Assembly: GCA_002380945.1 (NCBI GenBank) | Contig: DFWO01000018.1 | Span: 1-13,731 of the forward strand | Direction of reading: 5' to 3' | DNA from: Methylococcaceae bacterium UBA4132 | GTDB lineage: Bacteria > Pseudomonadota > Gammaproteobacteria > Methylococcales > Methylomonadaceae | Length of the DNA stretch: 13,731 bases | Shown: positions 7,226-13,589 of the stretch, one piece after another | Layout of the letters: the number at the start of each line of letters is the position of its first letter | How positions within the stretch are numbered: position 1 is the stretch's first letter | Notes under the pieces: generated by a model | The model's database searches: none | What the model was told of the DNA's origin: nothing | The model's input: only the letters and a program-made list of their open reading frames with translations | Translations under genes and position numbers: made by a program

Positions 7226-7239
7226 TCTATTGTCATAGA
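7201..7239. repeat. Inverted repeat overlapping the mlaF promoter region
   Basis: TCTATGAC (7201-7208) and GTCATAGA (7232-7239) are perfect 8-base inverted copies separated by 23 bases. The candidate -35 of mlaF falls between them and the -10 touches one arm. It could be a weak hairpin after the hydrolase gene, or paired half-sites for a regulator. The spacing of 31 bases centre to centre is about three helical turns. No known operator is recognised. Confidence 0.35.
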
Positions 7240-7245
7240 CGTTGC

Positions 7246-8241
7246 TTAGGATGACTTGCGCTTTGCTAACACTTCTTTGGCGTGTTGATCCGCACCTGAA
7301 GGCAGTTTGTTGGTGCTGTTGTTAATCCATGTAGCAATATCTTTCCATGTAGTAGCGGCTTGCAAATCGCGTAATAACATGTGATAGCCTTGCGGATAAA
7401 TCGCCACGGTTTTATTGGCACCATCAGTCGCAAGTAGTGTATTAAGAAAGGTGTAAGTAGGTTCTTTGGGAATAATATCGTCTTTTTCGCCGTACAGTAT
7501 CAGTGTATTGTCATGCAGTGCGCGGGCATTATTAAACGCGGCATCCATTAAATCAGTTAGCCCATAGATAGTTTCAACACGCGTGCCTTTAATAACCCAA
7601 GGATCACGACCTAAAGCGCGGAGCATTTTGATATTATCCGATGGCATAACCTGCACACTCTCACCTGTTAGCGTCAGCCACGGTAGACTGTGGGCAACTG
7701 TCCACAACAAGCTAGTTTGATACCACGGCATGGTTTCTCTTGCCCACAATGCAGGGGCGGACAGAATAATGCCATTCACAGGAGGCATGGTGGCTTGTGT
7801 CATCGCGGCAATAATCACCGCGCCACCCATACTTTCACCGAGCAGATAGACAGGTAGTTTAGGATAGCGTTTTTTTAACAGCCGCACTAACACCTGCAAA
7901 TCGTCACTATAAGTCTCACTGCCTGCCCATAAACCACGCTTAGGTGCAGCACCAAAGCCACGTTGATCGTAAGCAAAACACGCAATACCTAAGCTACTTA
8001 AATACTCGGCTGGCGTAGCAAAAAAATGACTGTAATCATTAAAACCATGCAGCGCGATAAGTACGGCTTGCGGTTCAGCTTTCGGTAACCAGCGGCGTAG
8101 CGGTAATGTTGCACCATCTTCGGTGATAAAAGCCGTCTCGCTAAGTCTGGCAGGATGGGTTTTCTCACCTAAAGGATGAATTTCGGGCATACAGCCGCTG
8201 AGGGCAATAAGCAGTAGTAGAGAGATAAACGAGGATTTCAT
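7246..8241 (-). CDS. Alpha/beta-hydrolase lipoprotein, monoacylglycerol lipase/lysophospholipase-like
   Basis: The 331-residue protein starts with MKSSFISLLLLIALSGC, a short lipoprotein signal with lipobox LSGC and Cys17 as the lipidated residue. Position +2 is Met, not Asp, so by the E. coli rule it would go to the outer membrane. The rest is a Hydrolase_4 (serine aminopeptidase S33-like) fold: the oxyanion-hole LHGF (64-67), nucleophile Ser137 in GESMG, Asp254 in YGEKDD and His287 in GYHML. The triad is therefore complete. This family includes monoacylglycerol lipases and PldB-type lysophospholipases; the exact substrate cannot be read from sequence. It lies directly upstream of mlaF in the same direction and divergent from aas, which suggests a lipid-related role. 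A strong promoter sits almost on the start codon. Confidence 0.85.
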   Translation of the reverse strand: MKSSFISLLLLIALSGCMPEIHPLGEKTHPARLSETAFITEDGATLPLRRWLPKAEPQAVLIALHGFNDYSHFFATPAEYLSSLGIACFAYDQRGFGAAPKRGLWAGSETYSDDLQVLVRLLKKRYPKLPVYLLGESMGGAVIIAAMTQATMPPVNGIILSAPALWARETMPWYQTSLLWTVAHSLPWLTLTGESVQVMPSDNIKMLRALGRDPWVIKGTRVETIYGLTDLMDAAFNNARALHDNTLILYGEKDDIIPKEPTYTFLNTLLATDGANKTVAIYPQGYHMLLRDLQAATTWKDIATWINNSTNKLPSGADQHAKEVLAKRKSS

Positions 8242-8248
8242 GTTACCA

Positions 8249-8278
8249 ATTATAAAGCTCGTCGTATTTTCATGCCAA
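8249..8278 (-). promoter_or_regulatory. Sigma-70-type promoter of the lipoprotein hydrolase gene, possibly leaderless
   Basis: On the minus strand TTGGCA (8278-8273) and a perfect TATAAT (8254-8249) are separated by 18 bases. Only seven bases (TGGTAAC) lie between the -10 and the ATG at 8241, so transcription would start at or next to the A of the ATG. No Shine-Dalgarno is present, which agrees with a leaderless mRNA. The start codon is well fixed because the signal peptide is already short. Confidence 0.5.
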
Positions 8279-8511
8279 TAGCCTAAGCTGATTTACACAA
8301 TTTGCCCAAAACCTATGCGTCAAATTGCTTGTGTGACTGCTTAATCAGTAAAATAACACCCTGTCGTTTTGCATATAACCACACCGCGTCTTTTTGTAGC
8401 ATCGCTTATCGACATCAAGCAAGCTATGGAACGGTATTAATACGCCGTACTATTAGCTCACGCATACCATGATAAATCGCACACCCTGACGATACATGAG
8501 GAAAAACCACC
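8279..8511. other. Divergent intergenic region between the hydrolase gene and aas
   Basis: The whole hydrolase-aas gap is 270 bp and contains no gene I can support. Two inverted repeats stand out. CAATTTG (8298-8304) and CAAATTG (8321-8327) face each other across 16 bases, and GTATTAATAC (8434-8443) is a perfect 10-base palindrome within AACGGTATTAATACGCCG. Either could be an operator, but no specific regulator (for example FadR) is recognised. A weak promoter-like pair for aas, TTGCTT (8325-8330) and TAAAAT (8349-8354), has an 18-base spacer; its -35 matches only half of consensus. GAGGA at 8498-8502 is the ribosome binding site of aas. Confidence 0.35.
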
Positions 8512-10650
8512 ATGTTAAAAAGATTTTTACAAATATTATTGACCTTGCTTTATCGAGTAGAGGTGACGGGCTTAGAACATTATGAACAAGCAGGGAAAAG
8601 AGTATTAATTGTCGCTAATCACACCTCGTTTCTTGATCCATTGTTGCTAGGCGTGTTTTTGCCCGATGACATCACGTTTGCCATTAATACGCACATTTCT
8701 GAACGTTGGTGGATTAAGCCGTTTCTAGGGCTATCGAAAGTATTTCCGATGAATCCAACGCATCCGTTATCGTTGAAGGATTTAATTCATCATCTGCAAA
8801 ATGACACTAAAACCGTTATTTTCCCCGAAGGGCGTATTACGGTAACAGGTACGCTGATGAAAATTTATGATGGCACGGGCATGGTGGCAGATAAAGCTGA
8901 CGCGGCGGTGTTGCCTGTTCGTATTGATGGTGGGCAGTACACGCATTTTTCCAGATTACAAAAAATCGTGCGTTTGCGGTTTTTTCCAAAAATCACCATT
9001 AAAATTTTGCCACCCACACGCTTGGTCGTTCCCGCTGAGTTAAAAGGCAAAAGCCGTCGTCACTACAGCGGGCGTATTCTCGCTAATTTGATGACAGAAA
9101 TGATGTTAGCCACTAGCAATTATCGGCAAAGCATTTTTTCCAGTTTACTTGAATCTCGGCAAATACACGGTGGCAACCATATCGTCGCGGAAGATTTAGA
9201 GCGTAAACCGTTAAGCTATAACAATCTAATTACTCGCACCTTGGCAATCGGTAACGCACTAAAACAGATAACCGAGACAGGTGAAGCAGTGGGTGTTTTT
9301 CTGCCTAACTCGACTAAAACCTTGTGCGTTATTTTAGGCTTGCAACTGCATGGACGCATACCCGCCATGCTCAATTATTCAACAGGTTCAGCTGGGATGT
9401 TTTCTGCCTGTCAAACCGCAAAAGTTAAAATCGTTTTAACCTCACGCTATTTTATTGAGCTTGGGCATTTAACCAATGAAGCCGATCATTTAGCTCAGCA
9501 AGTTAAGCTGGTGTATCTGGAAGACTTAGCAGCACATATCAGCGCAACTGATAAATTCACCGCATGGTTACAAGCGAGAACCGCTGATTATTGGTATAAG
9601 CATTCACAGCATAACCCTGATAGCCCTGCCGTGATTTTATTCACCTCAGGGTCTGAGGGCGTACCTAAAGGCGTGGTGTTGTCCCATGCCAACGTGTTAG
9701 CCAATCTGAAACAATTAGAAGCGTGTATTAGTTTTAATGCCCAAGATGTGGTGCTTAACTTTTTACCGATGTTTCATTCGTTTGGTTTTACCGTCGGCAC
9801 TATGTTGCCGATACTGCATGGCATGAAAGTATTCTTTTATCCAACGCCTTTGCACTACGCCATCATCCCTGAAATGGCTTATGAATTACACGCCACGATT
9901 ATGTTCGGTACCAATACTTTTTTAGCTGCGTATGCCAAAAAAGCCCATGCCTACGACTTCTTCAATATGCGTTATGTAGTGGCTGGCGCGGAAAAATTAC
10001 AAGAAACGACGCGCCAAGTGTGGGCGGATAAATTTGGTATTCGCATATTAGAAGGTTATGGTGCAACTGAAACCACACCGATTACTTCGGTGAATACGCC
10101 GATGTATTACAAAGCGGGAACAGTAGGTCGTTTTATGCCTGCAATGGAATACAAACTAGAGCCAATTGAAGGTATTGAAGATGCGGGACGTTTACACGTT
10201 AAAGGACCTAACATTATGTTAGGTTATTTCTTGGCGGATAATCCCGCTCAGTTAGTGCCACCTAAATCAATTTATGGGGAAGGCTGGTATGACACGGGCG
10301 ATATAGTTCATGTCGATGAAGAAGGTTTTATCAGCATACGCGGACGTAGCAAACGCTTTGCTAAAGTCAGTGGCGAAATGGTGTCCTTAACAGCGGTTGA
10401 AACACTTGCCACTAACGCGTGGCCTGATGCTCATCATGCCGCGATTAGCTTGCCCGATGCAAAAAAAGGCGAACAAGTGATTTTAGTCACCACACAAAAA
10501 CAGGCAACTGTGCAGCAATTAGCCACGAGTTCACAAGGTGTTGCAGCTATTTTGTTGCCTAAGAAAATCATCGTCGTGGATGCAATTCCCGTCATGGCAA
10601 CAGGTAAAACTAATTATATTGCAGTGACTGAATTGGCAAAGTCAAAATAG
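8512..10650 (+). CDS. aas: Aas: 2-acylglycerophosphoethanolamine acyltransferase / acyl-ACP synthetase
   Basis: This is a fused inner-membrane enzyme of 712 residues, nearly the length of E. coli Aas. Residues 1 to about 190 are a PlsC-type acyltransferase with NHTSFLD (HX4D, His37-Asp42) and FPEGR (104-108). Residues of about 215-712 are an AMP-forming acyl-activating domain with FTSGSEGVPKG (377-387), EGYGATETTP (514-523), YDTGDIVHVDEEGF, GRSKRF and the C-terminal Lys699 in ATGKTNY. Known function is activation of fatty acid on ACP and transfer to lysophosphatidylethanolamine, recycling lysophospholipids. The ATG at 8512 has GAGGA nine bases upstream. The lysophospholipid flippase LplT, often fused or adjacent, is not here. 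It is divergent from a lipase-like lipoprotein and close to mla genes, consistent with membrane-lipid repair. Confidence 0.92.
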   Translation: MLKRFLQILLTLLYRVEVTGLEHYEQAGKRVLIVANHTSFLDPLLLGVFLPDDITFAINTHISERWWIKPFLGLSKVFPMNPTHPLSLKDLIHHLQNDTKTVIFPEGRITVTGTLMKIYDGTGMVADKADAAVLPVRIDGGQYTHFSRLQKIVRLRFFPKITIKILPPTRLVVPAELKGKSRRHYSGRILANLMTEMMLATSNYRQSIFSSLLESRQIHGGNHIVAEDLERKPLSYNNLITRTLAIGNALKQITETGEAVGVFLPNSTKTLCVILGLQLHGRIPAMLNYSTGSAGMFSACQTAKVKIVLTSRYFIELGHLTNEADHLAQQVKLVYLEDLAAHISATDKFTAWLQARTADYWYKHSQHNPDSPAVILFTSGSEGVPKGVVLSHANVLANLKQLEACISFNAQDVVLNFLPMFHSFGFTVGTMLPILHGMKVFFYPTPLHYAIIPEMAYELHATIMFGTNTFLAAYAKKAHAYDFFNMRYVVAGAEKLQETTRQVWADKFGIRILEGYGATETTPITSVNTPMYYKAGTVGRFMPAMEYKLEPIEGIEDAGRLHVKGPNIMLGYFLADNPAQLVPPKSIYGEGWYDTGDIVHVDEEGFISIRGRSKRFAKVSGEMVSLTAVETLATNAWPDAHHAAISLPDAKKGEQVILVTTQKQATVQQLATSSQGVAAILLPKKIIVVDAIPVMATGKTNYIAVTELAKSK

Positions 10651-10682
10651 CTTGAGCAGTTTAAAACATTGAGTGATTTTGC

Positions 10683-10729
10683 TTGGAGGTCTGGCTTTGC
10701 CAGACAGTCAAGCGGAGCTTCACCTCCAA
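10683..10729. repeat. Structured repeat able to form a three-way junction
   Basis: TTGGAGGT (10683-10690) pairs perfectly with ACCTCCAA (10722-10729). Between them lie two hairpins: GTCTGGC/GCCAGAC (10689-10695 with 10699-10705, loop TTT) and AAGC/GCTT (10710-10713 with 10717-10720, loop GGA). The first hairpin shares two bases with the outer stem. The whole would fold as a clover-like junction in DNA or RNA. It begins 33 bp after the aas stop and has no U-tract, so its role as terminator is doubtful. Similar units are remembered as dispersed repeats in sulfur bacteria and cyanobacteria. Confidence 0.65.
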
Positions 10730-10734
10730 ATGTT

Positions 10735-10757
10735 GAGACGTTGCATTGCAACGTCTC
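10735..10757. repeat. Perfect 23-bp palindrome (GAGACGTTGCA type)
   Basis: GAGACGTTGCA (10735-10745), a single T, then TGCAACGTCTC (10747-10757) is a perfect inverted repeat. It starts five bases after the three-way-junction repeat, and the two probably form one composite unit. The same palindrome type is remembered from intergenic regions of unrelated bacteria, including cyanobacteria. It may form the last hairpin of the aas transcript, but no poly-T follows. Confidence 0.7.
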
Positions 10758-10813
10758 TATCATCCTAATAAAGCACCAAAATAGCTCAGTAAAATACAAA
10801 ATGGTGCATAAAA

Positions 10814-10830
10814 CGCACTATAATAGTGCG
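10814..10830 (+). promoter_or_regulatory. NtrC-type operator upstream of ntrB
   Basis: CGCACTAT-A-ATAGTGCG is a perfect 17-base palindrome. Its core GCAC-N7-GTGC (10815-10829) fits the enterobacterial NtrC consensus TGCAC(C/T)-N5-(G/A)GTGCA in both half-sites. An extra half-site GGTGCA lies just upstream at 10803-10808, and a weaker GCACC half-site at 10773-10777. The centre lies about 76 bases before the start predicted from the sigma-54 promoter below, a usual enhancer position. The gene controlled encodes NtrB/NtrC itself, so autoregulation is likely. Confidence 0.7.
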
Positions 10831-10870
10831 GTAAAAATAAAGCTAGACTATAAAATCAACCGTTACACTT

Positions 10871-10888
10871 TTGGTCTATAAATTGCTT
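10871..10888 (+). promoter_or_regulatory. Sigma-54 (RpoN) promoter of ntrBC
   Basis: TTGGTCTATAAATTGCTT contains GG (10873-10874) and GC (10885-10886) separated by exactly ten bases, the invariant -24/-12 spacing. It matches TGGCAC-N5-TTGCW except for TCT in place of CAC. Transcription would start near 10898, leaving about 37 bases before the ntrB ATG. Together with the NtrC operator this gives a complete enhancer-dependent promoter. Confidence 0.65.
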
Positions 10889-10934
10889 ATAGTTAGAGTA
10901 AATCGTTTACTTTTAGCAATCACCGTCAAAAACC

Positions 10935-11984
10935 ATGTACAAACGCATACTCGATCACCTCACCACGGCTATTCTTTTATTCGATGGTGACTTAATTCTG
11001 ACTTATATCAACACAGCTGGGGAGATTATTCTAGCTGACAGTGCGCGGCATTTAGTTGGATATAATGCCCAGCAATTATTCAAAGTCTCCAATCCCTCTC
11101 TACTTGCCAATTTACAGCAATGTTTAACGATGGTAGAACCTTTGGTGGATCACTCAACCATACTTAACCGTATGGGGCAGAGCGTGACCATTAACCTCAG
11201 CGCAACTCCGTTATTACAAAGCGAACAAGTGCAGGAAATATTGGTTGAACTGCAACAGATAGACAATCATATCCGCATTTCTAAAGACGAGCAGTTATTA
11301 ACTCAACAAAATACTGCCCGTCTATTAATCAGAGGCTTAGCGCACGAAATTAAAAATCCCTTAGGTGGCTTGCGGGGTGCAGCGCAATTATTGGATTTAG
11401 AATTAGATGCACCTGAACTGAAAGAATATACGCAGATTATCATTGCGGAATCTGACAGGTTACAAGGCTTGATGGATAAAATGCTCGGTCCTAATAAACT
11501 GCCTAACAAAAAAGCGTTAAATATTCATGAAGTGTTAGAACGCGTCAGGAGTGTCGTACAAGCTGAATCCATCGGTAATCTCGACATTCAGTGTGATTAT
11601 GATCCCAGTATTCCCGATATTTACGCGGATAAAGACCAACTGATTCAAGCCTTATTAAATATCGCCAGAAACGCAGTGCAGGCGACTGAGGGTAAAGGGC
11701 ATATCATTCTAAAAACGCGTATTCATCGCCATGTCACCATTGGTCGCAAACGCCATAAACTAGCGGTTAAGTGTGACATTATTGATGATGGTTTGGGTAT
11801 AGACCCTGAAATGATGAAACAGATATTTTATCCTATGGTGACAGGGCGAGCAGATGGCACGGGTCTAGGCTTATCTATTGCTCAAGCACTTATCAATCAA
11901 CATAACGGTTTGATTGAATGTAATAGTGAATCGGGGCATACCGTGTTCTCCATCTTTTTACCCTTAGGAACAGGCAATGAATAA
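10935..11984 (+). CDS. ntrB: Nitrogen regulation sensor histidine kinase NtrB (NRII)
   Basis: NtrB is a soluble kinase/phosphatase that phosphorylates NtrC when nitrogen is short and is switched to phosphatase by PII. At 349 residues it equals the E. coli length. A PAS-like sensor domain occupies about residues 1-110 (HLTTAILLFDGDLILTYIN). The dimerisation/phosphoacceptor helix carries His137 in LAHEIKNPLGGLRGAAQLL, which is NtrB-typical. The ATPase domain has Asn246 in NIARNAVQAT, DDGLGID (284-290) and GTGLGL (308-313). No membrane segment is present. The ATG at 10935 has only a poor ribosome binding site. The gene overlaps ntrC by 8 bp, implying coupled expression, and is preceded by an NtrC site and a sigma-54 promoter. 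No glnA is adjacent, unlike the enterobacterial operon. Confidence 0.95.
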   Translation: MYKRILDHLTTAILLFDGDLILTYINTAGEIILADSARHLVGYNAQQLFKVSNPSLLANLQQCLTMVEPLVDHSTILNRMGQSVTINLSATPLLQSEQVQEILVELQQIDNHIRISKDEQLLTQQNTARLLIRGLAHEIKNPLGGLRGAAQLLDLELDAPELKEYTQIIIAESDRLQGLMDKMLGPNKLPNKKALNIHEVLERVRSVVQAESIGNLDIQCDYDPSIPDIYADKDQLIQALLNIARNAVQATEGKGHIILKTRIHRHVTIGRKRHKLAVKCDIIDDGLGIDPEMMKQIFYPMVTGRADGTGLGLSIAQALINQHNGLIECNSESGHTVFSIFLPLGTGNE

Positions 11985-13398
11985 ATCAGAAACCGTTTGG
12001 ATAGTTGATGATGATAAATCAATCCGTTGGGTCGTGGAAAAAGCCCTGCAAAAAGCCGATTTCATCACGCGCAGTTTTTCGGATGCTCAGGCGTTGCTCA
12101 ATGCGTTGCAAAGCGATTTACCCGATGCGTTAATCACCGATATTCGTATGCCCAATATGGATGGGCTGACACTATTAGATAAACTGCAACACAATTACCC
12201 CGATTTACCCGTCATTATCATGACTGCACATTCTGATTTAGAAAGTGCAGTGTCAGCATTTCATGGCGGTGCGTTTGACTATTTACCCAAGCCGTTTGAC
12301 ATTAAAGAGGTGGTCGATTTAGCGCAACGCGCCTGTATTCATAGCCAACAACGTAAAGAAGCGAAGGTGAATGTCTTTACCGATGTCAGTGTGATGACCA
12401 CACCAGAAATCATTGGTGAAGCTCCTGCTATGCAGGAAGTCTTTCGTGCCATCGGACGACTGGCACGCTCTCATATTACCGTACTGATTAATGGCGAATC
12501 AGGCACAGGCAAAGAATTAGTCGCTAAAGCCTTGCATCGCCACAGCCCACGCAGTGCAAAACCGTTTATCGCGTTGAACATGGCAGCGATTCCTAAAGAT
12601 TTGATGGAATCTGAATTATTTGGTCATGAAAAAGGCGCGTTTACAGGTGCGGTACAACGCCGTGCAGGGCGTTTTGAACAAGCGAATGAAGGTACTTTAT
12701 TTCTCGATGAAATAGGCGATATGCCTGCTGAGTTACAAACGCGCTTATTGCGCGTGTTAGCGGAAGGCGAGTTTTATCCTGTTGGTTCTTATTCATCCAT
12801 CAAAGCCGATGTGCGTATTATTGCCGCCACTCATCAAAACCTTGAAACCCTAGTTGAACAAGGACGTTTTCGAGAAGATTTATTTCATCGACTGAATGTC
12901 ATTCGCGTGCATATACCCCCGCTACGCGAGCGCAAACAAGATATACCGTTATTATTACGCCATTTTTTACATCTTGCGGCGGCTGAACTGAACGCCGAAG
13001 TTAAAGTATTAAAACCAGAAGCCGAAGCATTTTTAAGCACCTTAGATTGGGCAGGCAATGTGCGGCAATTAGAAAATACCTGTCGTTGGTTGACTGTTAT
13101 GGCTTCAGGTCGAGAAATTCATTTGCACGACTTGCCACCTGAGTTCCTGCACAGCTCAGCCGAAAAACCCCCTATTGACAGTAATTGGGAAGCTTTGCTG
13201 AGAACGGTAATAGACCAACAACTGCTCAACAAACAACCCAACATAGCAGGACATACTATTGATAGTGTTGAAGGTATTTTAATTAAAGCCGCGTTGGATT
13301 ATACCCAAGGAAAACGCCACGAAGCCGCTATTTTACTCGGTTATGGGCGAAACACCTTGACGCGAAAAATAAAAGAATTGCAGCTAGAAATCCCTTGA
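11977..13398 (+). CDS. ntrC: Nitrogen regulation response regulator NtrC (NRI), sigma-54 activator
   Basis: NtrC is an enhancer-binding protein that activates sigma-54 RNA polymerase at nitrogen-assimilation genes. The 473 residues (E. coli 469) show a receiver domain with the acidic pocket Asp11-Asp13, phosphoacceptor Asp55, Thr83 and Lys105. The AAA+ domain has Walker A GESGTGKE (173-180), the sigma-54-contacting GAFTGA loop (220-225) and Walker B LFLDE (241-245). The C-terminal Fis-type helix-turn-helix is seen in HEAAILLGYGRNTLTRKIKEL. The ATG at 11977 lies inside the end of ntrB, with AGGA seven bases upstream. All catalytic residues are intact. Other NtrC-family regulators share this architecture, but pairing with NtrB makes the assignment firm. 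No hairpin terminator is evident after the stop. Confidence 0.96.
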   Translation: MNKSETVWIVDDDKSIRWVVEKALQKADFITRSFSDAQALLNALQSDLPDALITDIRMPNMDGLTLLDKLQHNYPDLPVIIMTAHSDLESAVSAFHGGAFDYLPKPFDIKEVVDLAQRACIHSQQRKEAKVNVFTDVSVMTTPEIIGEAPAMQEVFRAIGRLARSHITVLINGESGTGKELVAKALHRHSPRSAKPFIALNMAAIPKDLMESELFGHEKGAFTGAVQRRAGRFEQANEGTLFLDEIGDMPAELQTRLLRVLAEGEFYPVGSYSSIKADVRIIAATHQNLETLVEQGRFREDLFHRLNVIRVHIPPLRERKQDIPLLLRHFLHLAAAELNAEVKVLKPEAEAFLSTLDWAGNVRQLENTCRWLTVMASGREIHLHDLPPEFLHSSAEKPPIDSNWEALLRTVIDQQLLNKQPNIAGHTIDSVEGILIKAALDYTQGKRHEAAILLGYGRNTLTRKIKELQLEIP

Positions 13399-13407
13399 TA
13401 GAGCTAA

Positions 13408-13584
13408 TTATTCATGGCAGTCATCATATTTATAAACATCCTGACAAATCGGAAATCCTAACTGTTCTGGTCTATGCAAGCCAAGATTTAGAAAAACAGG
13501 GATATTAAGCTTGTACTTAAAGATACGGGCTTTAACTGAGCGTGATTTATAAGGACATCCTATTTTATCTAAATGACACGATGT
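13408..13584 (-). other. Start-less 58-codon open frame, possible gene remnant
   Basis: On the minus strand 58 sense codons run from just after a TGA (13587-13585) to a TAA (13410-13408). There is no ATG, GTG or TTG near the beginning. The translation looks protein-like, including KSRSVKARIFKYK and LNLGLHRPEQLGFPICQD and ending YKYDDCHE. I do not recognise the family. The ATG of the adjacent frame (13590-13588) gives only MNIVSFR before a stop, so a frameshift could have separated start and body. It sits beside a decayed IS3 fragment, which suits a pseudogene in a degenerating region. A chance open frame cannot be excluded. The rest of 13399-13590 shows nothing else supportable. Confidence 0.25.
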
Positions 13585-13589
13585 TCATA

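Noticed and set aside
10683..10729. tRNA-like gene
   Set aside because: The fold has a three-way junction but is far too short for a tRNA and lacks the T-loop sequence, anticodon arm and acceptor features.
10683..10757. Rho-independent terminator of aas
   Set aside because: The stems are strong but no run of T follows either of them, so a classical terminator cannot be claimed.
10819..10824. TATAAT as a sigma-70 -10 for ntrB
   Set aside because: No reasonable -35 is found 16-18 bases upstream. The bases are better explained as the centre of the NtrC palindrome, although a weak basal promoter is not excluded.
10669..10881. 70-codon plus-strand open frame between aas and ntrB
   Set aside because: It is built from the palindromic repeats and the ntrBC promoter, has no ribosome binding site and makes no recognisable protein.
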